Assembly: GCA_017439965.1 (NCBI GenBank)
Contig: JAFSID010000051.1
Coordinates: 1-33,231, forward strand
Direction of reading: 5' to 3'
DNA from: Clostridia bacterium
GTDB lineage: Bacteria; Bacillota; Clostridia; Oscillospirales; SIG627
Length of the DNA stretch: 33,231 bases
Notes under the pieces: model-generated
The model's database searches: none
The model's input: the letters and a program-made list of their open reading frames with translations, nothing else
What the model was told of the DNA's origin: nothing
Translations under genes and position numbers: made by a program
Part shown: positions 16,376 through 23,342 of the stretch, piece by piece
Layout: the number at the start of each line of letters is the position of its first letter
Numbering within the stretch: position 1 is the first letter of the stretch

Positions 16376-17430
16376 AATTCTATCTCTCTTCCTGCTTCAG
16401 CGGACTTGTAAAGGGTGTCGAGAAGCTTCATGGTTTCAAGGATGTTGGAAATATGATTTCTGTTCTTCACGCCCGTCTTGACAGATTCCACAAACGCCTC
16501 GTTTTCACGGAGATACATATTCGGGATGTCGTATTCGGGAGTTATCGTTTCAAGCGTGCTTCCGTCGTAAATTTCGAATTTTCCGCCGTAGGTAAGTCTT
16601 GCGCCTGCCTTGTCACCGAGAAAATCTATAAACATTTCGCTCTTGTTGATATTCTGTGCCCAGGCACCGTTGAAGGAGATGCTCGCCTTATCCGTTCTTA
16701 CGTAGCCCGTGATAAAATCGTCAACGTCGTTGGTGCCGTTTTCTATATCCTTCGTCTCCTCTGCCCACATACCGACGTATTTGTAGGATTTCATATCCTT
16801 AGCCATTTCACTGTACGCGTCGCAGGTGACGTTCTTAAGCTTCGCGTTGCCGAGGATGTAAAGAATGAGGTCGAAGAAGTGTACGCCCCAGTCTATAAGC
16901 ACACCGCCGCCCGACATTGCCTTGGTTGTAAAGGCTCCTCCGAGTCCGGGGATAGCGCGGAAGCCTCTGAAGGAGCAGTAAACGTGATAAAGCTTGCCGA
17001 AGCGTCCCTGTCTGTTAAGTTCCTCAAGCATTTCGACCGACTTGTGAAAACGGTTGCACACGCCGATGTTGAGTATCTTGCCCTGCTTTTCAGCCTCCTC
17101 TGCCATTTCGCAGGAAAGCTCGTAGCTTACCGTAACGGGCTTCTCGCACATTACGTGCTTTCCCGCCTTGAGTGCCGCCATCGTGACAACGTAATGAGCG
17201 TAATTCGGAGTAAGCACGAATACCGCGTCAACCTCGGGATCCTTCAAGGCAACCTCGTAATCCGTGATTGCGTTTTCTACAAAGGAATATTTAGCCTTTA
17301 TTGCCTCTGCCTTTTCTAAAATAAGGTCGCAGGCATACTTTACTCTTATGCCCTCCATTTTTGCAAAAGCGGGAAAATGAGCGTTGTTCGCTATTCTTCC
17401 GCATCCGATTACCGCTATAACCGTACTCAT
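16372..17430 (-). CDS. Gfo/Idh/MocA family NAD(P)-dependent oxidoreductase
   Basis: This 352-residue enzyme belongs to the Gfo/Idh/MocA family, which oxidises or reduces hydroxyls of sugars and inositols with NAD(P). The N-terminal Rossmann domain has IAVIGCGRIANNAHFPAF. The family signature GKHVMCEKPVTVS supplies the active-site Lys region, and WGVHFFDLILY lies in the C-terminal catalytic domain. The ATG at 17430 is preferred because GGAGG lies 9 bases before it and the protein begins directly with the nucleotide-binding strand. An upstream open frame to 17586 would run through both divergent promoters. It is divergent from an AraC-type regulator, which probably controls it. The substrate is not known. 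Confidence 0.92.
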   Translation of the reverse strand: MSTVIAVIGCGRIANNAHFPAFAKMEGIRVKYACDLILEKAEAIKAKYSFVENAITDYEVALKDPEVDAVFVLTPNYAHYVVTMAALKAGKHVMCEKPVTVSYELSCEMAEEAEKQGKILNIGVCNRFHKSVEMLEELNRQGRFGKLYHVYCSFRGFRAIPGLGGAFTTKAMSGGGVLIDWGVHFFDLILYILGNAKLKNVTCDAYSEMAKDMKSYKYVGMWAEETKDIENGTNDVDDFITGYVRTDKASISFNGAWAQNINKSEMFIDFLGDKAGARLTYGGKFEIYDGSTLETITPEYDIPNMYLRENEAFVESVKTGVKNRNHISNILETMKLLDTLYKSAEAGREIEL

Positions 17431-17457
17431 ATCTGATACCTCCGTATTTTTTTCTTC

Positions 17458-17486
17458 ATTATATACCCACCCGAGTGTATTGAGAA
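17458..17486 (-). promoter_or_regulatory. Promoter of the oxidoreductase operon with an overlapping dyad
   Basis: On the minus strand a consensus TATAAT (17458-17463) follows a weak -35, TTCTCA (17481-17486), at 17 bases. A dyad TGAGA-ATGC-TCTCA at 17481-17494 covers the -35 region. A weak -35 with an adjacent dyad suits an activator-dependent promoter; the AraC-type protein encoded next door is the natural candidate (inference). Confidence 0.6.
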
Positions 17487-17558
17487 TGCTCTCACTTTGT
17501 ATAAAAGATGTCTTTATTTTGGCTTTTGCCGTTTTTTTGAATTTATTCTCCAAAATAC

Positions 17559-17587
17559 TTGACTCTTTTTTTGTATTTTGATACAAT
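17559..17587 (+). promoter_or_regulatory. Promoter of the AraC-type regulator gene
   Basis: TTGACT (17559-17564) and TACAAT (17582-17587) are spaced by 17 bases. The expected start is about 17593-17595, essentially at the ribosome binding site of the regulator gene. Confidence 0.75.
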
Positions 17588-17608
17588 CACATAAAGGAGG
17601 TGGCGTTT

Positions 17609-18454
17609 TTGTACAAGTATCACATAGATTATCAAAGCTTCAATAATCCCGTCTATTATCAAAGCACTCTGTTTATTCAACTCGGAAGGCTGTGGTTTTC
17701 TCCGTCGGGGGTTATGGGTAAGCACGCTCACGGAAATCTTTATGAGCTTACCGTCATTACCGACGGAAAGGGTACGCTGTATACCAACGACGTGCCGACA
17801 GCGGTGTCAAAGGGGGATATATATCTGTCATACCCAGGTGACTTCCACGAAATACGCTCGTCGGAGGATGAGCCTATGAAGTATGACTTTTTTGCCTTTA
17901 ACACAAAAAACGAAAGGCTTCAGGAGGAGCTTAAGAGAATCGTTGCGCTTTACGGGTGCGACGAAAGAGTGTTCCGTGACTCTAAGGTGAGCTCTGCTAT
18001 ATCAAACGCAATTGCCGAATATCCTTCAAAAGAAGAGTATCACGACGAGCTTCTTGCACTTATTTTCGAGCAGATAATTTATTACACCGTCAGAGGCTTC
18101 AAGGCGGATAAGCCCTCCTCACAGAGTAAATATACCGTGTCGGCAGACGAGCTTTGCTATCAGATGATGCACTATATAGATACCAACGTATACGATATTG
18201 AAAAGCTCTCCGAGCTTGCCGAGGTATTTAATTACAATTACAGCTATCTTTCCGACGTTTTTCGCAGGACTACGGGAAATACCCTCAACGGTTATTATCA
18301 GGCAAGACGGCTTGATACAGCCGCCCTCCTTCTTTCCGAGAAAAAGCTACGCGTCAATAAAATTGCCGAAATGCTTAAATATTCCTCGCTGTATTCCTTT
18401 AGCAAGGCGTTTAAGAGCAGATTCGGTGTTTCTCCGAAAAGCTATCGGCAATAA
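17609..18454 (+). CDS. AraC-family transcriptional regulator with cupin sensor domain
   Basis: A 281-residue one-component regulator. The N-terminal cupin-like domain (about residues 25-100) has the HAHGNLYELTVITDGKGTLY pattern and GDIYLSYPGDFHEI, as in sugar-sensing AraC proteins. The C-terminal 100 residues form the AraC DNA-binding domain with two helix-turn-helix motifs; the second is marked by KIAEMLKYSSLYSFSKAFK and ends in GVSPKSYRQ. AAAGGAGG is at 17593-17600. A GTG at 17600 would overlap this site, so the TTG at 17609 (8 bases after it) is the better start. It is divergent from two sugar-type oxidoreductases and likely regulates them (inference). Confidence 0.9.
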   Translation: MYKYHIDYQSFNNPVYYQSTLFIQLGRLWFSPSGVMGKHAHGNLYELTVITDGKGTLYTNDVPTAVSKGDIYLSYPGDFHEIRSSEDEPMKYDFFAFNTKNERLQEELKRIVALYGCDERVFRDSKVSSAISNAIAEYPSKEEYHDELLALIFEQIIYYTVRGFKADKPSSQSKYTVSADELCYQMMHYIDTNVYDIEKLSELAEVFNYNYSYLSDVFRRTTGNTLNGYYQARRLDTAALLLSEKKLRVNKIAEMLKYSSLYSFSKAFKSRFGVSPKSYRQ

Positions 18455-18467
18455 GATATATAAACTC

Positions 18468-18496
18468 TTGATTTTTGAAAAAATGTTTAGTATAAT
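18468..18496 (+). promoter_or_regulatory. Sigma-A promoter of the acyltransferase gene
   Basis: TTGATT (18468-18473) and TATAAT (18491-18496) are spaced by 17 bases, about 45 bases before the start codon at 18541. Confidence 0.85.
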
Positions 18497-18540
18497 GTGT
18501 TCACCACACCTCGTGCTGAAATTGACAATCGGAGATTTTT

Positions 18541-19797
18541 ATGAATAATATTGACGTAAATTACAAGAACAAAAAACGCTATAAAACCGCTAAATACCCT
18601 ATCCGTCAGCCTCTGTTTTTTACGGGACTTATCTGGCTTCTTTGCAAAATAGACCTGATGAACAAGGATTATAAAATCGACAAAATCAATATGGAGGGAC
18701 TCAAGCCTCCGTATATCGTGCTTTCAAATCATATGTATTTTATCGACTTCAAGCTTGCCGCAATGATTACGGGTCTTAGCCGAGTCAATAACGTCGTGAG
18801 CATTGACGGATATTACCGCCGTCCCTGGCTTATGGAGCTTATCGGCGCTATCTGTACCAGAAAATATACGATGGACCTCCATCTTTTAAAATCAATCCGC
18901 AAGGTCATTTCCCGTGGGGATATACTTTTTATGTATCCCGAGGCACGCTATTCGCCCTGCGGTATCAATTCGTATATTCCCGAGTCGGTCGGTATGCTTG
19001 TAAAGAGACTTAAGGTGCCCGTGGTAACCATCGTTCATCACGGAAACCACCTTTATTCTCCCTTCTGGAATTTCAGAAAAAAGAGAAGGGTGCCCTTTCA
19101 TACCGTTGCCACTCAGCTTCTGACTCCCGAGGATATCAATTCGATGACCGATGCGGAGATAAACGCAAAAATACGTGAGGCTATGACCTACGACGAGTAT
19201 AAATATCAGAAGGAGAATAACATTCTCGTGACCGAGCCGTTTCGCGCTGAGGGACTTCACAAGGTGCTTTATCAGTGCCCTCACTGTAAGACCGAGTCGA
19301 AAATGGCGTCCGAGGGTGCGGAGCTTTTCTGCCGTGAGTGCGGAAAGCGTTGGAGAATGAACGAGGACGGCACTCTTACCGCTCACGACGGAGAGACCGA
19401 ATTTTCTCATATTCCCGATTGGTTTTTGTGGGAGCGTGAGCAGGTCAAGGCGCAAATCGAGAGGGGAGAGTACTTCTTTGAGGACGAGGTGGAGGTTTAT
19501 TCCTTCCCGAGATGCTACCGCTTTATTCCGCTTGGAAGGGCGCGTGTGACTCACGATGCCGAGCGGGGCTTCGTGCTTGAGGGAGAATATCGCGGAGAGC
19601 GTTATTATATTAACCGAGAGCCTCTTCAGATGAACAGCCTTCACGTTGAGTACGATTATTGCTATATAAAGCCCTTTGATTGCTTTGATATATCCACAGA
19701 AAACGATTCCTTTTACTGTTATCCCACCCGTGAAAACGTTATTACGAAGCTTGCCTTTGCAACCGAGATAATATACGAAAAGAATATGAATAAATAA
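18541..19797 (+). CDS. PlsC-like acyltransferase with zinc ribbon and C-terminal extension
   Basis: The N-terminal half is a lysophospholipid acyltransferase (PlsC) domain, which transfers an acyl group to a glycerolipid at the membrane. SNHMYFID gives the catalytic HX4D pair (His64, Asp69), and MYPEARYSP (about 132-139) is the substrate-binding E-x-R motif. A hydrophobic stretch at about residues 24-36 may touch the membrane. At residues 246-267 four cysteines (C-x2-C and C-x2-C) form a zinc ribbon. A further 150 residues follow, ending in a region with many Tyr and Phe. The protein is 418 residues, against about 200-250 for a plain PlsC. CGGAG precedes the ATG, which has its own promoter. 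The acyl acceptor is unknown. Confidence 0.85.
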   Translation: MNNIDVNYKNKKRYKTAKYPIRQPLFFTGLIWLLCKIDLMNKDYKIDKINMEGLKPPYIVLSNHMYFIDFKLAAMITGLSRVNNVVSIDGYYRRPWLMELIGAICTRKYTMDLHLLKSIRKVISRGDILFMYPEARYSPCGINSYIPESVGMLVKRLKVPVVTIVHHGNHLYSPFWNFRKKRRVPFHTVATQLLTPEDINSMTDAEINAKIREAMTYDEYKYQKENNILVTEPFRAEGLHKVLYQCPHCKTESKMASEGAELFCRECGKRWRMNEDGTLTAHDGETEFSHIPDWFLWEREQVKAQIERGEYFFEDEVEVYSFPRCYRFIPLGRARVTHDAERGFVLEGEYRGERYYINREPLQMNSLHVEYDYCYIKPFDCFDISTENDSFYCYPTRENVITKLAFATEIIYEKNMNK

Positions 19798-19800
19798 AGC

Positions 19801-19836
19801 GTGAGGTCTCGGTGATGCCGAGACTCTTCACTTTTC
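19801..19836 (+). terminator. Terminator after the acyltransferase gene
   Basis: GTCTCGG-type arms (19806-19812 with 19818-19824), extended by GTGA/TCAC outside, form a stem followed by TTTTCGC. The U-tract is short, so strength is moderate. Confidence 0.6.
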
Positions 19837-19911
19837 GCAAACTTTTTTCCGAGATTTTTCCTGAGGCAGAGAGTACAATATAGCCGTAGAAATAATTAAG
19901 GAGAAAAAGAA

Positions 19912-21117
19912 ATGAAAGAGATTGTTGGAATACATAATAAGGCTGTCTGCTTCACCGATTTAATTGAGGACGTTGCAATCGAGCAGATACGTGAGCTTTG
20001 CAACACCGAGGCGTACGGTGATACCAGAATACGCATAATGCCCGACGTTCACGCAGGTAAGGGCTGTACCATTGGTACTACTATGACGGTTACCGATAAA
20101 ATATCACCCTCGCTTGTGGGAGTTGATATCGGCTGCGGAATGTACACGGTTTACCTTGGCAAAATTGATATTGACCTTGAGCGCTTTGACGAGGCGGCTC
20201 ATTCGATTCCCTGCGGTACGAAAACGCGGGAGGGAAGGCTTGAGAGATTTGACCTTGAGTCCCTTCACTGTTACAGAAGTCTTCGTGATACCCGACGTCT
20301 TGAGCGGAGCATAGGTACGCTTGGCGGAGGTAATCATTTTATTGAGCTTGATGCGGACGACGAGGGGAACAAGTATCTTGTGATACATTCGGGCAGCCGT
20401 AATCTCGGCACGCAGGTGGCGGATATTTATCAGAGGCTTGCGGTGGATATAAATCTTTACGGCGCTGATTATTTTGAGAAGCGTGACGAGCTTATCCGCA
20501 CCTATAAGGCGGAGGGCAGAAGGGCTGAGATTCAGGATGCCCTCAAGCAGATGGCGCTTGAGAGGGTTGCAAGAGATACCACTCTTCCGCCCGACCTTTG
20601 CTACCTTGAGGGGAAAAATATGGGGGATTATCTTCACGACGTCGATATCTGTCAGCGCTGTGCTACCCGTAACCGTGAGAAAATGGCTGAGCTTCTCGTT
20701 GAGATGACTGGTCTTGAGCCGCTTGACGCCTTTCATACGGTGCATAACTATATTGACGTTGACGAGATGATTTTAAGAAAGGGCGCCGTTTCGGCTCATA
20801 AGGGAGAGAGACTTCTTATACCCATCAATATGCGTGACGGCGCGCTTGTTTGTGTCGGTCGCGGTAACGAGGATTGGAATTTCTCCGCTCCTCACGGCGC
20901 GGGCAGACTTATGTCACGCAGCGACGCCTTTGCAACTCTCTCGATGGAGGAGTATTCAAGGCAGATGGAGGGAATATTCTCCACCTGCATAAACGAGTAT
21001 ACCCTTGACGAGTCTCCTATGGCGTACAAGAGCCTTGAGGATATCGTTGAGAATATAACCGCTACCGCAGATATAATCTGCCGTATTAAGCCTATATATA
21101 ATTTTAAAGCGTGTTGA
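19912..21117 (+). CDS. rtcB: RNA-splicing ligase RtcB
   Basis: RtcB is a Mn2+- and GTP-dependent ligase that joins 2',3'-cyclic-phosphate or 3'-phosphate RNA ends to 5'-OH ends, used in RNA repair. The 401-residue protein has the full set of motifs. These are MPDVHAGKGCTIGTT, VGVDIGCGM (Cys75), GGGNHFIEL (His142), VIHSGSRNLG (His159), TVHNYID (His278), and SAPHGAGR with the guanylylated His328. All expected metal and nucleotide ligands appear intact. AAGGAG lies about 9 bases before the ATG. It is followed after 9 bases by a YgjP-type metallopeptidase gene in the same operon. No archease gene is nearby. A weak TACAAT at about 19875 is the only promoter hint. Confidence 0.96.
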   Translation: MKEIVGIHNKAVCFTDLIEDVAIEQIRELCNTEAYGDTRIRIMPDVHAGKGCTIGTTMTVTDKISPSLVGVDIGCGMYTVYLGKIDIDLERFDEAAHSIPCGTKTREGRLERFDLESLHCYRSLRDTRRLERSIGTLGGGNHFIELDADDEGNKYLVIHSGSRNLGTQVADIYQRLAVDINLYGADYFEKRDELIRTYKAEGRRAEIQDALKQMALERVARDTTLPPDLCYLEGKNMGDYLHDVDICQRCATRNREKMAELLVEMTGLEPLDAFHTVHNYIDVDEMILRKGAVSAHKGERLLIPINMRDGALVCVGRGNEDWNFSAPHGAGRLMSRSDAFATLSMEEYSRQMEGIFSTCINEYTLDESPMAYKSLEDIVENITATADIICRIKPIYNFKAC

Positions 21118-21126
21118 GGAGCTTCG

Positions 21127-21816
21127 ATGATTCGTACGGTCGTGTATAACGGACGGGAGATAGCCTATGAGCTTACCCGTAAGCGAGTTAAAAATATTAA
21201 TTTGAGAATAAGGTCCGACGGTAGCGTTACCGTGTCTGCAAGCCCGTCGGTGAGCGTTAAGAGTATCGAGACGTTTATTCTGTCAAGGGCGGATTATATA
21301 TTATCCGTAATTGATAAGCTTTCGGAAAGGGAGGAGCGTTATCCGAGACTCTCCGAGTTTTCAAGCGGAGAAAAATTCTCGCTTTTCGGGGAGATAGTAA
21401 CTCTTATTGTCGAGAAGGGAAAAAAGAATGTTACATACGACAAAAATGTCCTGCGTGTCAGGCGCCCTGACAACTCCTCCTGCGAGAAGATGACAACCGA
21501 ATGGCTTAACGCTTACTGTCGTGAGACCGTCGAAAAAATCTGTCGGGAATACTATCCTTATTTTAAGGAATACTGCCCTGTGTTTCCGACCCTTCGCTTC
21601 CGTAAAATGACGTCCCGTTGGGGAAACTGTCAGACGCGTGATAAGATTATCACCTTCAACTACGATTTGATACGTGCACCTATACCGTTTGTGGAATACG
21701 TTGTTCTGCACGAGCTTACTCATTTTGCTGAGCCCAATCACTCCTCTCGCTTTTATTCGGTCGTGTCACGTCTTATGCCCGATTGGAAAAAGCGTGACGG
21801 TCTTATGAAATATTGA
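21127..21816 (+). CDS. YgjP-type (DUF45, SprT-like) M48-like metallopeptidase
   Basis: A 229-residue soluble zinc peptidase of the YgjP family. The HELTH motif (His195, Glu196, His199) is followed by NHSSRFY with a further metal-binding His at 205. The family signatures RKMTSRWGNC and ITFNYDLIRAP precede it. The start is set by GAGG about 7 bases upstream and by the N-terminal NGREIAYELTRKRVKNINLRI pattern. Related genes often stand alone; here it is the second gene of a two-gene operon with rtcB, spacing 9 bases. A strong terminator follows. Cellular substrates are not known. Confidence 0.9.
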   Translation: MIRTVVYNGREIAYELTRKRVKNINLRIRSDGSVTVSASPSVSVKSIETFILSRADYILSVIDKLSEREERYPRLSEFSSGEKFSLFGEIVTLIVEKGKKNVTYDKNVLRVRRPDNSSCEKMTTEWLNAYCRETVEKICREYYPYFKEYCPVFPTLRFRKMTSRWGNCQTRDKIITFNYDLIRAPIPFVEYVVLHELTHFAEPNHSSRFYSVVSRLMPDWKKRDGLMKY

Positions 21817-21890
21817 CGCGGGATTGTAGTAGGATACGTGATTTATACTGAAACACCGTTGAATTTAATAAACACCTTATCAAAAAAATT

Positions 21891-21930
21891 AAAAACTAAA
21901 AAGAGTGGGTTGAAAAACTCACTCTTTTTT
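21891..21930. terminator. Bidirectional intrinsic terminator between ygjP and the invertible segment
   Basis: Arms 21899-21911 and 21916-21928 pair over 13 bases with one mismatch around a GAAA loop. On the plus strand a T run follows; on the minus strand the stem is followed by a TTAGTTTTTAATTTT tract. It ends rtcB-ygjP transcription. It would also stop leftward transcription from the promoter at 22008-22036, about 100 bases after its start. Confidence 0.9.
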
Positions 21931-21957
21931 GTATGTATAAGGATATTACTTTTTGTG

Positions 21958-21982
21958 TAGAACTTTTACTTCTAAACGATAC
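21958..21982. repeat. Left inverted repeat / recombination site
   Basis: 25 bases beginning TAGAACTTTTAC and ending AAACGATAC, exactly complementary to 23332-23356. The core can be read as left arm 21954-21962 (TGTGTAGAA), spacer 21963-21969, right arm 21970-21978 (TTCTAAACG). The outer arm departs from perfect symmetry at two of nine bases. Confidence 0.9.
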
Positions 21983-22007
21983 ATAATTATTAATAATTCG
22001 ACATTAT

Positions 22008-22036
22008 ATTATAACATTATATGAATAATTTGTCAA
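22008..22036 (-). promoter_or_regulatory. Perfect sigma-A consensus promoter inside the invertible segment, facing left
   Basis: On the minus strand TTGACA (22031-22036) and TATAAT (22008-22013) match consensus at all twelve positions with a 17-base spacer. Transcription should start near 22001 and leave the segment through the left repeat. If the segment inverts, the same promoter would start near 23313 and read into the Tad operon. Confidence 0.85.
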
Positions 22037-22043
22037 CAAATTA

Positions 22044-22052
22044 TGATATAAT
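22044..22052 (+). promoter_or_regulatory. Extended -10 promoter for the recombinase gene
   Basis: TGATATAAT at 22044-22052 is an extended -10 element (TG-n-TATAAT) reading toward the recombinase; no good -35 is present. It is back-to-back with the leftward consensus promoter; a near-palindrome at 22027-22042 (AATTTGT-CA-ACAAATT) covers the leftward -35 and ends just upstream of the -10, and could be a shared operator. Confidence 0.5.
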
Positions 22053-22123
22053 TTCAAACTTTTCGTCAAATTGTATGCAAAAATCACATATTTATACACT
22101 TTTTTTATTTTATGTTTATTTTG

Positions 22124-22142
22124 ATGGTCAAATAAATGGTCA
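22124..22142. repeat. Tandem ATGGTCA motif, possible recombinase arm site (left)
   Basis: Two direct copies of ATGGTCA, 12 bases apart, within a 19-base stretch that recurs with one difference at 23275-23293 in the same orientation. The recombinase has an N-terminal AP2-like arm-binding domain, and such proteins bind paired short direct repeats near the ends of their elements. Confidence 0.45.
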
Positions 22143-22160
22143 AAAGAAAGGATGATTAAA

Positions 22161-23342
22161 ATGTCACGACGCGGAGACAACATTCACAAAAGAACTGACG
22201 GAAGATGGGAGGGAAGGTATAAAAGCGGTGTGAAGCCTAACGGAAAAATAAGGTATAGCTCTGTATATGCACATTCTTATACAGAGTGTAAGAGGAGGCT
22301 TGAGGCTGCAAAAAAACTGTGTATTCCCAAAAGGGCTTGCGACACAACTTTTTCAGATATTATCGACAAATGGTTAGAAAGCAAGAGAATGTGTATGAAG
22401 CTTGCAACATATACGAAATATTCAGGCTTAATCAACACTCATATCAAACCGTCTCTCGGAAATATAAAAATATCCCAAATTAACGTCGATATGATTAACG
22501 CATTTTTGAGAGAAAAAACAGAAAAGGGGTCTGTAAAAAAGCATGCACCGTTATCAGCCTCTTATGTCAGAACTATGTCAATAATCATCAGCTCGGCTAT
22601 AAAGTATTCATCTGATGAACGTTTGACAAGTCAATTAAAAAGCATATACAAGCCGATAATACCCAAAAAGGCAATCAGTAGCATTTCAAGAGAATGCGAA
22701 GCAAGGCTTATGAAGGCGCTGGTTTCCGAGAATAGTACCGTTGCAATCGGAACAATGCTTGGATTACAAATGGGATTACGCATACGAGAAATTTGTGCAC
22801 TTAAATGGGAATGCGTTGACCTTGAAAACAATATGATTCGTATTGAAAGCAGCGTTGTCAGAGTCAACTCAGGCCTTGAAAAACCTAAATCCATTCTGAT
22901 TTTAGACACTCCAAAAACAAGCTCTTCAATAAGACAAATACCCATACCAAACGGCTTGAAAAAGCTACTTGCAGACAAATTTTTATCACGAAAGTCAGAT
23001 TTTGTAGTATCAGACAAGGATGGCTTCTGCGGAACAAGAGTCTTTGATTACAAATATCGAAGCTTACTAAAAAAACACAATTTGCCGAATTATAACTTTC
23101 ATCTTTTGAGGCACACCTTTGCGACGCGGTGTGCAGAATCAGGAATGGACGCAAAAACCTTGAGCGTTTTACTTGGCCATTCAACAGCCTCGATATCATT
23201 AAACCTCTACGTTCATCCATCCGTTCAGGTGATGAAGGAATACTTGGATTTTATTTACGATTCGACGAGTATTAATGGTCAAATCAATGGTCAGCAAACA
23301 AGAAAAATAACATTAAAAGGTCAAAAAAACGGTATCGTTTAG
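22161..23342 (+). CDS. Tyrosine recombinase (integrase family) within the inverted repeats
   Basis: A 393-residue site-specific recombinase. The N terminus (DGRWEGRYKSGVKPNGKIRY, then SVYAHSYTECKRRLEAAK) resembles the AP2-like arm-binding domain of Tn916-type integrases. A SAM-like core-binding domain covers about residues 60-160. The catalytic domain has Arg207 (GLRIREICALKW), Lys252 (TPKTSSS), HLLRHTF with His314 and Arg317, His340 (LLGHS) and the nucleophile Tyr350 (NLYVH). All catalytic residues are present. The ATG at 22161 stands 8 bases after AAAGGA; the ATG at 22152 overlaps that site. The stop codon lies in the right inverted repeat. There are no other mobile-element genes, so a DNA-inversion role is favoured over integration (inference). 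Confidence 0.93.
   Translation: MSRRGDNIHKRTDGRWEGRYKSGVKPNGKIRYSSVYAHSYTECKRRLEAAKKLCIPKRACDTTFSDIIDKWLESKRMCMKLATYTKYSGLINTHIKPSLGNIKISQINVDMINAFLREKTEKGSVKKHAPLSASYVRTMSIIISSAIKYSSDERLTSQLKSIYKPIIPKKAISSISRECEARLMKALVSENSTVAIGTMLGLQMGLRIREICALKWECVDLENNMIRIESSVVRVNSGLEKPKSILILDTPKTSSSIRQIPIPNGLKKLLADKFLSRKSDFVVSDKDGFCGTRVFDYKYRSLLKKHNLPNYNFHLLRHTFATRCAESGMDAKTLSVLLGHSTASISLNLYVHPSVQVMKEYLDFIYDSTSINGQINGQQTRKITLKGQKNGIV
23275..23293. repeat. Tandem ATGGTCA motif, possible recombinase arm site (right)
   Basis: Matches 22124-22142 at 18 of 19 bases in direct orientation. It lies in the 3' coding end of the recombinase, where it encodes INGQING-type residues. A further GGTCAAA is at about 23319. 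Confidence 0.45.

Larger units (their letters stand above)
21817..22160. other. Non-coding AT-rich interval before the recombinase gene
   Basis: No gene is seen. From left to right it holds the bidirectional terminator (21891-21930), the left inverted repeat (21958-21982), divergent promoters (22008-22052) around a near-palindrome (22027-22042), a tandem 19-base repeat motif (22124-22142), and the recombinase ribosome binding site AAAGGA at 22147-22152. Confidence 0.8.

Noticed and set aside
17431..17586. 52-residue N-terminal extension of the oxidoreductase
   Set aside because: It covers both divergent promoters, and a good ribosome binding site precedes the ATG at 17430.
18892..19644. Minus-strand 250-codon open frame
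   Set aside because: Antisense to the acyltransferase gene with its catalytic motifs; no independent support.
19850..19880. Strong rtcB promoter
   Set aside because: Only a TACAAT with no acceptable -35 at 16-18 bases was found, so it is mentioned with the gene and not listed.
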